NCBI GenBank assembly: GCA_010671965.1
Contig: JAAHIC010000005.1
Location: 1-14,953 of the forward strand
DNA: 14,953 bases
From: Leptolyngbya sp. SIO4C5
GTDB taxonomy: Bacteria; Cyanobacteriota; Cyanobacteriia; Phormidesmidales; Phormidesmidaceae
Direction: 5' to 3'
The translations under genes were made by a program, and so were the position numbers. The notes under the pieces were generated by a model. That model had not been told where the DNA came from. It saw only the letters and a program-made list of their open reading frames with translations, and made no database searches. Within the stretch, counting starts at the first letter, position 1; every line of letters begins with the position of its first letter. Positions 6,453-13,765 of this stretch are shown one piece after another.

Positions 6453-6914
6453 ATGACTCCGACCGCTTATTCCAACGCAACCGATTTGACCCCCGCAGAC
6501 TATTTAGTAGTAGGGTTGGCTACCTGCTATACCAAAGAGGACGGTGAAGTTAGCGAAGTAACGGTCGTTGAACCTGTTCCTTCGGCCTATCTAGAAGCCG
6601 TTCTGAAGGGAGTGCCTACGTCTTACCGCAGTTTGCATGGCACAACGCTGGGCGAAGTTGTGGTTGGGGACAGGCCGCAGATGATTGCGGCGGCTGGCGC
6701 TGAAGTGCAATTCTGCAGTGACTTTGCCAGCCGTGCCTTTGCTGCCGCTCGCACCTATCAGTCACGCCCTAGCGCCCAAGCTCTGGTTCCGGTCGGTACA
6801 GACCTCACTGAAATCAACTACTCAACCGAGAAAAAGCGGATTCTCAATGCTCAAAACATTGTCAGCCCCGAAGACAATGTGAAGCAGCACGAATACACGC
6901 ACAAAGTACTCTAG
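6453..6914 (+). CDS. Conserved cyanobacterial hypothetical protein, 153 aa
   Basis: A soluble protein with no signal peptide or membrane segment. I recall similar proteins of about 150 residues in many cyanobacteria, with the same opening (LTPADYLVVGLATCY), the PVPSAYLEAVLKGVPTSY stretch, an AARTYQSRP segment in the middle, and the conserved ending with STEKKRILN and DNVKQHEYTHKVL. That memory could not be checked here and no function is known to me. There are no metal-binding or nucleotide-binding motifs. ATG at 6453 fits the shared N-terminus; no Shine-Dalgarno sequence is visible. It converges on purH, with 90 bases between the two stop codons and only a weak 6-bp inverted repeat (6919-6945) there. 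Confidence 0.82.
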   Translation: MTPTAYSNATDLTPADYLVVGLATCYTKEDGEVSEVTVVEPVPSAYLEAVLKGVPTSYRSLHGTTLGEVVVGDRPQMIAAAGAEVQFCSDFASRAFAAARTYQSRPSAQALVPVGTDLTEINYSTEKKRILNAQNIVSPEDNVKQHEYTHKVL

Positions 6915-7004
6915 GTGCCCCACTCAGCGGTTTAGCTTCAGTGGGCTAGGGGGTTCCATCTTTGCTCAGAACATAGATGGCGATCGCTGTATCTAGCGCA
7001 GAAG

Positions 7005-8558
7005 CTAGTGCAGAAAATGACGGATGCCAGTCAACACCATAATCAGACCCAGCTCATTGGCCGCTTTAATCGAGTCTTCATCGCGAATGCTGCCGCCGGG
7101 CTGAATGATTGCCTGAATGCCGGCAGCGGCAGCGGCTCGCACTGAGTCATCGAAAGGGAAAAACCCGTCGCTAGCAAGGGTGGATCCCTTGACCTGATCG
7201 CCAGCCTGTTCTAGCGCAATTTGCACTGCTCCGACCCGGTTCATCTGTCCGGCCCCGACGCCCAGCGTGACGCGATCGCGGGCGACAACTATGGCGTTGG
7301 ACTTGACATGCTTAACCACTCGCCAGGCAAACAGCAAGTCCTCCAAAACGGCGGCGTTTGGCTTTTTCTCGGTGACGATGTTCCATTGCGAGGGATCTTC
7401 TAAATAGTCATCAGCATCCTGAGCCAGAAAGCCCCCGGCGATCGCCCGCACCGTCTGGGCTGGTCCCTGAGTCAAATGGGGCAGCACTAGCAGCCGCAAA
7501 TTTTTCTTTTGGGCTAAGATTTCCTGCGCTTCTGCCGAGCAGCCGGGAGCGACCACACATTCTAAGAAGGTTTTGGTTAAGGCTGTTGCGGTTTCGGCTT
7601 CAATGGTTTGATTCAGCGCCACGATGCCGCCAAAGGCTGAAACGCTGTCGGCATTGAACGCCTTTTCGTAGGCCGCGGCTAGGGTTTCGCCCTGAGCCAC
7701 GCCGCAAGGATTGGTATGCTTTAGCACCGCTGCCGCTGCCCCCTGATCGGCGGGAAATTCAGCAATGAGCCGCCGCGCTGCTTCCAAGTCAACTAGATTG
7801 TTGTAGCTCAGCTCTTTGCCCTGGAGCTTATCCGCTGTTGCCCAGCCTTCTGGCTGACTTCCCGTTTGGTACCAAACAGCAGGCTGATGCGGGTTTTCGC
7901 CGTAGCGCAGGGTCTGCCGCCGATGGCCACTGAGGGTGAAGCGATCGGGCAGTTCTATATCTTCGTCAGCAATCTGCTGGGACAGATAAGCCGCGATCGC
8001 CTGATCGTAAGCCGCCGTGTGCCAGAAAGCCTGCAGCGCGCAGGACTGGCGAAACTGGGGAGTAACTTCGCCGCTGTTTTGCCGCATCTGGCTGAGGTAG
8101 AGGTCGTACTGCTGCGGGCGGCAAAGCACTGTGAGGTAGGCGTGGTTCTTAGCGGCAGCGCGGATCAGCGTGGGGCCGCCAATGTCAATTTGCTCAATCG
8201 CTTCGGGTAGGGAGACTTCTGGCTGAGCGATGGTCTGCTCGAAGGGATAGAGGTTGACCACCACCAGATCAAAAGGGCGAATATCGTTGTTGGCCAAATC
8301 TTGCTGATCTTCAGGCAGGCTAGGACGCGCTAAAATACCGCCATGAATGCGAGGATGCAGGGTTTTCACTCGTCCTGCTAAGATCTCAGGCGAACCTGTA
8401 TAGTCAGAGACTTTAGTGACTGGCAAATCGGCTGCTGCTAGAGCCTGCGCTGTGCCGCCGCTGCTAATCAGCTCAAAATCAAATTCCTTGACTAAAACCT
8501 GCGCCAGTTCCACCAATCCGGTTTTGTCTGAGGTGCTTAGCAGTGCCAGACGCGCCAT
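7005..8558 (-). CDS. purH: Bifunctional AICAR formyltransferase/IMP cyclohydrolase
   Basis: Catalyses the last two steps of de novo purine synthesis: formyl transfer from 10-formyl-tetrahydrofolate to AICAR, then ring closure to IMP. The 517-residue protein has both domains. The N-terminal MGS-like cyclohydrolase domain (about 1-195) shows STSDKTGL, ISSGGTAQAL (31-40), TGSPEILAGRVKTLHPRIHG (54-73) and NLYPFEQT. The transformylase domain shows LRYGENPHQ (217-225), GKELSYNNLVDLEAA, the catalytic LKHTNPCGVA with Lys280-His281, SAFGGIVALN, VKSNAIVVA, GAGQMNRV and PGGSIRDEDS. The frame extends to an ATG at 8585, but ATG 8558 begins directly with the family's MARLALLSTSDK and follows AAGAG at a suitable distance. 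It is divergent from the MATE transporter gene, with 101 bases between starts. Confidence 0.98.
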   Translation of the reverse strand: MARLALLSTSDKTGLVELAQVLVKEFDFELISSGGTAQALAAADLPVTKVSDYTGSPEILAGRVKTLHPRIHGGILARPSLPEDQQDLANNDIRPFDLVVVNLYPFEQTIAQPEVSLPEAIEQIDIGGPTLIRAAAKNHAYLTVLCRPQQYDLYLSQMRQNSGEVTPQFRQSCALQAFWHTAAYDQAIAAYLSQQIADEDIELPDRFTLSGHRRQTLRYGENPHQPAVWYQTGSQPEGWATADKLQGKELSYNNLVDLEAARRLIAEFPADQGAAAAVLKHTNPCGVAQGETLAAAYEKAFNADSVSAFGGIVALNQTIEAETATALTKTFLECVVAPGCSAEAQEILAQKKNLRLLVLPHLTQGPAQTVRAIAGGFLAQDADDYLEDPSQWNIVTEKKPNAAVLEDLLFAWRVVKHVKSNAIVVARDRVTLGVGAGQMNRVGAVQIALEQAGDQVKGSTLASDGFFPFDDSVRAAAAAGIQAIIQPGGSIRDEDSIKAANELGLIMVLTGIRHFLH

Positions 8559-8578
8559 GAATCTACTCTTGCTCCCAA

Positions 8579-8605
8579 AGTGCATTACTCAGCATACAGT
8601 GCATT
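8579..8605. repeat. Direct repeat AGTGCATT in the purH/MATE divergent region
   Basis: AGTGCATT occurs at 8579-8586 and again at 8598-8605, a 19-base period (about two helical turns), in the 101 bases between two divergent starts. Such spacing could suit an operator, but two 8-mers are weak evidence. Confidence 0.25.
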
Positions 8606-8659
8606 TTGGCGTTCCAGGCAGTCAATCTGGAATTGAGTCTGTGAGCGGCTATCGGCTAG

Positions 8660-10123
8660 ATGCGCGTCTCTATGGGTGAACTAGAGACGCCGCTGTGGTC
8701 GCGGTTTTGGCGGCTAGCCGTGGTGAATGTGCTCTCCAACCTCATGGTGCCGCTGGCGGGACTGGTGGATTCTGCCTTTTTAGGGCACCTCAGCGCCATT
8801 CGCTTTTTAGCAGGGGTAGCGATCGCCACGGCCCTGTTCAACTATCTCTATCGCCCCTGCAATTTTCTGCGTATGGGCACCACTGGCCCCACCGCTCAGG
8901 CGCTGGCGATCGCCGCAACTGACAGCAATTCGCCCAATAGCCCCTCCGCAAGCTTGACGGCTGAGGCGAACGCGCCCCGACTGCCCGACGAAGTTTTGCT
9001 GATTTTGCTGCGCAACGGCCTGATTGCCTTACTGCTAGGCGCTGTGTTACTCCTGCTGCAGGTACCCCTACGAGAGCTGGGGTTTCGCCTGTTTGAGGTA
9101 ACGCCGCAGGTGGAGGCGGCTGGACGCAGCTATTTCCAGGCGCGGATCTGGGATGCCCCGGCTACGCTGCTCAACTTTGTGCTGCTGGGCTGGTTTTTGG
9201 GGCGAGAGCAGGGAGGCCGGGTGCTGCTGCTATCGGCCTTGAGCAACGGGGCCAACGTGGTTTTAGACTATTTGCTGATTGTGCGCTGGGGCTGGCAGAG
9301 CTTGGGGGCAGGGGCGGCTACTGCGATGAGCCAGTATCTGATGCTGGCGGTAGGACTGGCCTTGGTGCTGGCTGATGTGCCGCTGCGGCGCTGGGCGATC
9401 GCGTCCCAAGTTTTCCATCGTCAGGCGCTAACCCAGACCTTGCGGCTCAATACAAATATCTGGCTGCGCAGCGTTTTGTTTATCACGGTCTATGCCCTAT
9501 TTACCGGCTGGAGCGCTGCTTTGGGGACAACGACGCTGGCCGCTAATATGCTGCTGCTGCAGGTGGTTATTTTAGCGGTCTACTTTATCGACGGCCTGGC
9601 TTTTGCCACGGAAAGCATCGCGGGCAGTCTCTATGGGGCCAAGACGAGGGATCGCCTGCTGCCGCTGCTGCAAATGGCCGGGGGGACTGGGCTAGTCTTG
9701 GGGGTTAGCATTGCCGTCATTTTCACACTGTTTCCAGGATCGCTGTTTGCTCTGCTGACCAATCACACCGAAATTGTGGCGCACATTGCCCATGATGTGC
9801 TGTGGCTACTGCCGGTGCTGGGGTTTGGCTCTTTGGCATTTGTCCTTGATGGTTACTTTCTAGGACTGGCAAACGGCATAATTTTGCGCAACAGCATGGC
9901 CGCAGCAGCGGTCTTTGGCTTTGTTCCTTTGGCGATCGCGAGCTGGCGTTTAGAAACCAATGGCTTGCTGTGGGCGGCGATGGCTACCTTTATGCTGACG
10001 CGGGCAGTTATCTTAGGCACCCAGGTGCCGCGCTCAATCAGCGAACTGGATGACTACGGGGACTCGCCGCTGGCTGCAAATATAGATCAATCCAGCGATC
10101 TAGAAGGCTCAACTGAGGGCTAA
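8660..10123 (+). CDS. MATE-family efflux transporter (DinF-like)
   Basis: An inner-membrane Na+- or H+-coupled multidrug/organic cation exporter, 487 residues. The sequence shows about twelve hydrophobic segments in two halves. The N-terminal half has the MATE pattern NLMVPLAGLVDSAFLGHLS (27-45) and RMGTTGPTAQA (71-81), characteristic of the DinF branch; the second half has AANMLLLQVV and IDGLAFATESIAGSLYGA. A hydrophilic low-complexity insert of Ser, Asn, Pro and Ala (about 86-108) enlarges the loop before the next membrane segment, and the last 25 residues form an acidic tail. The substrate cannot be told. ATG at 8660 or 8672 are both possible; neither has a clear ribosome site. The glycosyltransferase remnant follows immediately on the same strand. 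Confidence 0.93.
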   Translation: MRVSMGELETPLWSRFWRLAVVNVLSNLMVPLAGLVDSAFLGHLSAIRFLAGVAIATALFNYLYRPCNFLRMGTTGPTAQALAIAATDSNSPNSPSASLTAEANAPRLPDEVLLILLRNGLIALLLGAVLLLLQVPLRELGFRLFEVTPQVEAAGRSYFQARIWDAPATLLNFVLLGWFLGREQGGRVLLLSALSNGANVVLDYLLIVRWGWQSLGAGAATAMSQYLMLAVGLALVLADVPLRRWAIASQVFHRQALTQTLRLNTNIWLRSVLFITVYALFTGWSAALGTTTLAANMLLLQVVILAVYFIDGLAFATESIAGSLYGAKTRDRLLPLLQMAGGTGLVLGVSIAVIFTLFPGSLFALLTNHTEIVAHIAHDVLWLLPVLGFGSLAFVLDGYFLGLANGIILRNSMAAAAVFGFVPLAIASWRLETNGLLWAAMATFMLTRAVILGTQVPRSISELDDYGDSPLAANIDQSSDLEGSTEG

Positions 10124-11028
10124 CCCTTCTACCTCTTGAGGACTGCGTTTCAGGTCGGAATGCAAACGCTAACTTTTGGCACGGACAGCAGTGGCAAGAC
10201 CCTCGGATTCGCTACATTCGTCATCCGCAAAACATTCAGCGCAGTCGCAATATGCGCTCTGGGTTTGAGACCGCCACCGGGGACTATTTCATCAAGTTTG
10301 ACGATGACGATGCCCTTACCCCAACCTTTTTAGAGAAAACCGTCGCCGTCCTCGATCGCCATGCAGTCGTAGATTTCGTCTGCACTGATCATTGGGTCAT
10401 CAATGCCCTCAGCCAGCGAGATTCAGACGCCACGACAGCCAACTCAGCCAAGTGGGGAAAAGATCGCCTAAAGACCGGCATCATCTCAGATTTGGTGACA
10501 GAAACTTTTCATCATCAAAGCCTGCAAGTCGGCTCGACCCTGTTTCGCAAAGACTGCCTAGAGCAAGTTGACTTCATGCACTTTGAGGCCGATGGCTGTG
10601 AGGACTTTGATTTGCTAGTGCGTCTAGCGATCGCGGGTAAAACAGGCTACTTCATTCCAGAGCGACTGATGGAGTATCGTTTTCACGGTGGCCAAACTAG
10701 CCTGAAGCAAGACATCCACTTTTTATCTGCTAAGCTGCACTGCTTAGAGAGCTATCGGTTCAAGCAAGCAGATTTGGAGCGATCGCGCCACAGCAAGATA
10801 CAAGACCTCAAACAGGTTTTAGCCTTACGACTGATTGAGCAAGGAGAAACCCATCGGGGCCGTCAACTCTTACGAGAACTACAGCAGGCTGAGGGGCTTT
10901 CTGCCCGCGCTAGGGCAGGGCTGATGCTTTCCTATGCGCCCCTGGGCTTACGCCAGCTTATTTTCCAAGGCTTCCGTCAGATGCGACCCCCAGATTACAG
11001 CGAGCGAGTGCGCAATGCCACGGGTTAA
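10117..11028 (+). pseudogene. 5'-truncated family 2 glycosyltransferase
   Basis: The frame opens after a TGA at 10114-10116, inside the end of the transporter gene. It recognisably matches GT2 enzymes from about 10198 onward (DPRIRYIRHPQNIQRSRNMR, then GDYFIKFDDDD with the metal-binding DxD-type Asp cluster). Later comes CEDFDLLVRLAIAGKTGYF with the conserved ED, then ERLMEYRFHGGQTS. The usual N-terminal strand and nucleotide-binding start (the SVVIPTYNR-like region, about 60-70 residues) is missing, and only about 75 bases separate the transporter stop from the first conserved residues, so it cannot be hidden in another frame. The first in-frame ATG is at 10252, giving 258 residues. No later frameshift or stop is seen, which suggests a fairly recent deletion or a fragment that is still translated. 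Intact members add sugars to polysaccharides or lipids; this one probably cannot bind its nucleotide sugar properly. Confidence 0.72.
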
Positions 11029-11929
11029 ATATGCTGTCTGGTTGGGATTATTGATAGCCGCGGCCAGCTTGATCGTTGCGTGCCGCAACTTCTCACAGCC
11101 AACCGTTGAGGCAATGTCAGCGATTTCCCCTATTTCACAGCCAGCCCCAGCTATTACCTATCAAACACATACGCTGCCTGACGCCACGCTGCACGTATTG
11201 ACAGTGCCAACCGACAGCTACGAGATTGCGGTAGAACTGGCCGATGGACTCACCTCAGTCCGCGAAATAGGAATACAAACTGGCGCGATCGCAGTGCTCA
11301 ATGCTGGCTTTTTTGATCCGCAGAATGGGCAAACCACTTCTTATGTCATCGCCCAAGGGGAACTGGTCGCCGATCCAAACCAGAATCAGCGCTTAATCGG
11401 CAATCCCGATCTGCAGCCTTACCTAGAGCAAATTTTGAACCGCTCAGAATTTCGGCGCTATCAGTGTGGCTCGGACACTCAATACGACATTGTGGCTCAC
11501 AAGGCTCCCATTCCCCCAGCCTGCAATTTAACCGAGGCTATAGGCGCAGGGCCGCAGCTACTGCCAGCAGACACGTCTGCAGCAGAAGGCTTTACCACTT
11601 ACAACAGCGAGGGCCAGCTAATTCGGGACGCTCTAGGCGGGCAGCGACGCAATGCCAGAACCGCTATCGGCCTGACGGCGGCAGATGAGGTGATTTTGGC
11701 AGTTGCCGCCCAACAGCCGCAGGCTCCTACGGACTCTGGTTTTTCATTGGGGGAAATGGCAGCGTTTATGCGATCGCTGGGCGCGGTTAAAGCACTGAAT
11801 TTGGACGGCGGTAGTTCATCCTCTCTCTACTATCAGGGGGATTTGTATTTGGGGCGGGTAAATGCGGCAGGCGACTTTATTGAGCGGCCTGTTCGCTCAG
11901 CGCTGCTGGTCAGGCTTAAATCTGAGTAG
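11015..11929 (+). CDS. Phosphodiester glycosidase family (NAGPA/DUF2233) lipoprotein
   Basis: A 304-residue exported protein. Residues 1-23 form a lipoprotein signal: basic start, hydrophobic core, and lipobox LIVAC with the lipidated Cys at 23. The NAGPA/DUF2233 domain follows, with LNAGFFDPQ (95-103), a middle part with IGAGPQLL (176-183), RTAIG (215-219) and the signature LNLDGGSSSSLYY (261-273). Members of this family cleave phosphodiester-linked sugars, as the human uncovering enzyme does; the bacterial substrate here is unknown, perhaps a cell-wall or glycan link. ATG 11015 is chosen because it opens the signal peptide; longer in-frame starts add residues that match nothing. It overlaps the last 14 bases of the glycosyltransferase remnant, so the two were probably one transcription unit. 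Confidence 0.87.
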   Translation: MPRVKYAVWLGLLIAAASLIVACRNFSQPTVEAMSAISPISQPAPAITYQTHTLPDATLHVLTVPTDSYEIAVELADGLTSVREIGIQTGAIAVLNAGFFDPQNGQTTSYVIAQGELVADPNQNQRLIGNPDLQPYLEQILNRSEFRRYQCGSDTQYDIVAHKAPIPPACNLTEAIGAGPQLLPADTSAAEGFTTYNSEGQLIRDALGGQRRNARTAIGLTAADEVILAVAAQQPQAPTDSGFSLGEMAAFMRSLGAVKALNLDGGSSSSLYYQGDLYLGRVNAAGDFIERPVRSALLVRLKSE

Positions 11930-12056
11930 CTGGGAGTTGAGCTCAGTCGGTATTGCCAAGCAGCGCATATAAGCAGACGCTGTGGTTAGGCATTACGGCT
12001 TTGGGCCTAGCATTAGCCCCCTGAAATAGCAGGCCAGCAAAAAAGTTTGATGCCTC

Positions 12057-12087
12057 TTGACAATCAAATGCGCCAGCCTGCTATTAT
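12057..12087 (+). promoter_or_regulatory. Promoter of tRNA-Gln
   Basis: A perfect TTGACA (12057-12062) and TATTAT (12082-12087) lie 19 bases apart, placing the start about 10 bases before the mature tRNA. The spacing is slightly long but both boxes are strong for a stable RNA gene. Confidence 0.55.
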
Positions 12088-12104
12088 ACAAAAGCCTGAT
12101 TTAT

Positions 12105-12176
12105 TGGGGTGTGGCCAAGTGGTAAGGCAGCGGATTTTGGTTCCGCCATTCCTAGGTTCGAATCCTAGCACCCCAG
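12105..12176 (+). tRNA. tRNA-Gln (anticodon TTG)
   Basis: A complete 72-base cloverleaf. Acceptor TGGGGTG (12105-12111) pairs with CACCCCA (12169-12175), with discriminator G at 12176. The anticodon stem GCGGA/TCCGC encloses the loop TTTTGGT, giving anticodon TTG. The T arm is CTAGG-TTCGAAT-CCTAG. The 3' CCA is not encoded (TTAA follows), so it must be added after transcription, as is common in cyanobacteria. In cyanobacteria this tRNA is normally charged with Glu and then amidated, by established knowledge. Neighbours show no sign of integration at the tRNA 3' end. Confidence 0.97.
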
Positions 12177-12237
12177 TTAAGCCTAGCTAGTTTCCACATC
12201 TGGCTGCTCGGCATCTGAATTTTGGGAGAGCTAAGCA

Positions 12238-12274
12238 GCTTTCTGAGACAGCCATTTTAGCCATCTCAGAAAGC
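12238..12274. terminator. 11-bp inverted repeat, likely terminator after tRNA-Gln
   Basis: GCTTTCTGAGA (12238-12248) and TCTCAGAAAGC (12264-12274) are perfect complements with a 15-base loop. On the + strand the following bases are T-rich but interrupted (GTTTGATTGGATTTT), giving a plausible intrinsic terminator for the tRNA transcript. It lies between the tRNA and the converging hydroxylase-like gene, so it may act in both directions, though no T-run is seen on the - strand. Confidence 0.6.
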
Positions 12275-12311
12275 CCGTTTGATTGGATTTTGAAATTGGT
12301 GACAATAGCGA

Positions 12312-12812
12312 TTAGGCTGAGAGCCGATAGCGCCAGCCTTTTTTAAGCTGGCGTAGCAGTTTGAGCCAGTATTGAGCTGGAACGGCGTAAAAAGTAAAAA
12401 CGTCGCCATAGGCTAGATTGGCGTTTTGATGGTGCAACCAGTGCCGCTCAGGGGTGGTGATACAGAGTAATTGGCACAGCTTTTTCACCAGCGGCGGCGT
12501 CTGATAGCGGCTGGAAAACTGATGCCGCCAAATAACGTGAAGTTCAGCTAGAACCAGTCCTAACAAAACACCCTCAGCTGAAATTGACCACAGCAAGGGT
12601 ATCCACACGACGTAAGAAAGAAAAGCCAAAAAGCCGAAAAGCAGCGCCACTGGCTGCCGGTTGAGCCAGGCATAGCGGACAAAGCTGCGATGGGGACTGT
12701 GGTGAACAATTGCATGGTATCGACCAAAGACGTGTTCCGGAACGTGGTACAGAAAGGTGGCGACAAAATCTCCTAGCAGTAGCAGTAATAAAGCGCTCAG
12801 GGCAATTTCCAT
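12312..12812 (-). CDS. Small fatty acid hydroxylase/sterol desaturase-like membrane protein
   Basis: A 166-residue hydrophobic protein with three or four membrane segments and histidine clusters like those of membrane di-iron oxygenases: HVPEH (23-27), HAIVHHSPH (33-41), HVIWRH (92-97) and HWLHH (124-128, HxxHH), followed by YGDVFTFY. The pattern and order fit the fatty acid hydroxylase/sterol desaturase superfamily, which also includes CrtZ-type carotenoid hydroxylases of about this size. The second cluster is HxxxHH rather than the HxxHH of CrtZ, so I do not assign a substrate. It would hydroxylate a lipid or carotenoid in the membrane using O2. Start ATG at 12812; GAGG lies about 14 bases upstream, rather far. 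It converges on the tRNA gene, with the hairpin at 12238-12274 between them. Confidence 0.78.
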   Translation of the reverse strand: MEIALSALLLLLLGDFVATFLYHVPEHVFGRYHAIVHHSPHRSFVRYAWLNRQPVALLFGFLAFLSYVVWIPLLWSISAEGVLLGLVLAELHVIWRHQFSSRYQTPPLVKKLCQLLCITTPERHWLHHQNANLAYGDVFTFYAVPAQYWLKLLRQLKKGWRYRLSA

Positions 12813-13074
12813 AGGGCTGAATTCCTCACAGTTGAGTGCAAGCTAGCAGCCCAGCGTTAAGCTTTATTTAATTTTTGCTTTAGATTTTGTTACTTTTCCT
12901 TTAAGCCCTCAAAGCCGATGGCGATCGCAGAGCTGTCACTAAGAGCTTCTAAACTTTTTAGCTGAAGAAAAAATGTCTGCTCTTGGAAATAGGTCAATAT
13001 CCGCCAAATGACCCTCATGCGCGGCTCGAAGAGGCTGTATCTTAAGGAGAGTCAGCGCTTGTAGTTCCTGAGCA

Positions 13075-13587
13075 ATGCCATTTGAGCTGCCCCTTCCCCC
13101 AAGCGAGAACGCTATTTATCTGCAACATCGACGGTGGATGATACGCGCGCTGGAGCTGGCAGAGGCCGCTGGGGCTGCCGACGAGGTGCCGGTGGGGGCG
13201 GTGATAGTGGGGCCTGATAATCAGGCGATCGCGGAAGCGGCTAATCGCCGCCAGCGAGATCACGACCCGACTGCTCACGCCGAAATTTTGGCTTTGAGGG
13301 CGGCTGGACAGGTGCTCAAAAGCTGGTATCTCGATCAGTGCACCCTGTATGTCACTTTGGAACCCTGTGCTATGTGTGCGGGCGCGCTGATTCAGGCTAG
13401 GCTAGGGCTTTTAGTCTACGGCGCAGACGACCTAAAAGCAGGCGCTGTGCAATCCGCGCTCAATTTGCCGGATAGTGCCTGTTCTAACCACCGTCTACCC
13501 GTTATAGCGGGCATTCTAGAGGTTAGCTGCCGTCAGCAGATGCAGCAGTGGTTCAAGCAGCATCGCCAGCAACCGCCTACCTTTTAA
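13075..13587 (+). CDS. tadA: tRNA-specific adenosine deaminase
   Basis: Deaminates the wobble A34 of tRNA-Arg(ACG) to inosine, needed to read CGU, CGC and CGA codons. The 170-residue protein is of normal size. The zinc site is complete: HAE with His68 and the proton-shuttling Glu70, and PCAMC with Cys98 and Cys101. VPVGAVIV (38-45), NRRQRDHDPTAHAEI and the C-terminal GAVQSALNLPDS segment match bacterial TadA. ATG 13075 is the first start after an in-frame TGA at 13069-13071; an AAGGAGAG lies 24 bases upstream, too far to be a normal ribosome site. The roughly 15 residues before the conserved core could be extra, with ATG 13138 as an unlikely alternative. A terminator hairpin overlaps its stop codon. 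Confidence 0.96.
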   Translation: MPFELPLPPSENAIYLQHRRWMIRALELAEAAGAADEVPVGAVIVGPDNQAIAEAANRRQRDHDPTAHAEILALRAAGQVLKSWYLDQCTLYVTLEPCAMCAGALIQARLGLLVYGADDLKAGAVQSALNLPDSACSNHRLPVIAGILEVSCRQQMQQWFKQHRQQPPTF

Positions 13588-13601
13588 CAGTAGGCACTTT
13601 T
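13575..13601 (+). terminator. Terminator hairpin overlapping the tadA stop
   Basis: GCCTAC (13575-13580) and GTAGGC (13590-13595) form a perfect 6-bp stem with a 9-base loop containing the TAA stop (13585-13587). ACTTTT follows. The stem is short and the T-run only four bases, so termination may be partial. Confidence 0.45.
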
Positions 13602-13628
13602 ATAAATCCTCAGACGTCATTCATTTTT

Positions 13629-13657
13629 TTGTCGAGTCGCATGACACCCCCTAAACT
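13629..13657 (+). promoter_or_regulatory. Candidate promoter for the acyltransferase gene
   Basis: TTGTCG (13629-13634) and TAAACT (13652-13657) have an optimal 17-base spacing. The start near 13664 would give a leader of about 100 bases that includes a small ACCGT-TTT-ACGGT hairpin near 13687-13699. Confidence 0.4.
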
Positions 13658-13765
13658 GTCCTGATAAATGCAATATTTTTGAGCCAACCGTTTTACGGTA
13701 AGACTGAAGCGCACTCAGCCCGCTTCACTGTCCAAAAACTGACGATACTAATTTTTGAAATAACT

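Noticed and set aside
6919..6945. Inverted repeat CCCACT...AGTGGG between the 6453 gene and purH as a terminator
   Set aside because: Six pairs, a 15-base loop and no T-run on either strand; too weak to list as a terminator.
10136..10333. 65-codon + strand frame before the glycosyltransferase, possibly its missing N-terminus
   Set aside because: Its translation has no GT2 N-terminal features; the conserved DPRIRYIRHPQN sequence is in the other frame, so a simple frameshift does not restore the gene.
12105..12310. tRNA-Gln as an integration site for a mobile element
   Set aside because: No integrase, no repeat of the tRNA 3' end and no change in HIP1 density or gene style downstream.
12992..13013. 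GGTCA...TGACC dyad upstream of tadA
   Set aside because: Only 5 bp with a 12-base gap; expected by chance in a 260-bp region.
12973..13064. Two tiny ORFs (12 and 18 codons) joined by an ATGA overlap upstream of tadA
   Set aside because: Too short to support, no ribosome site before the first, and the AAGGAGAG falls inside the second; likely chance.
13679..13765. Longer acyltransferase N-terminus from a TTG
   Set aside because: The added 29 residues show no family similarity and overlap the likely leader; ATG 13766 fits better.
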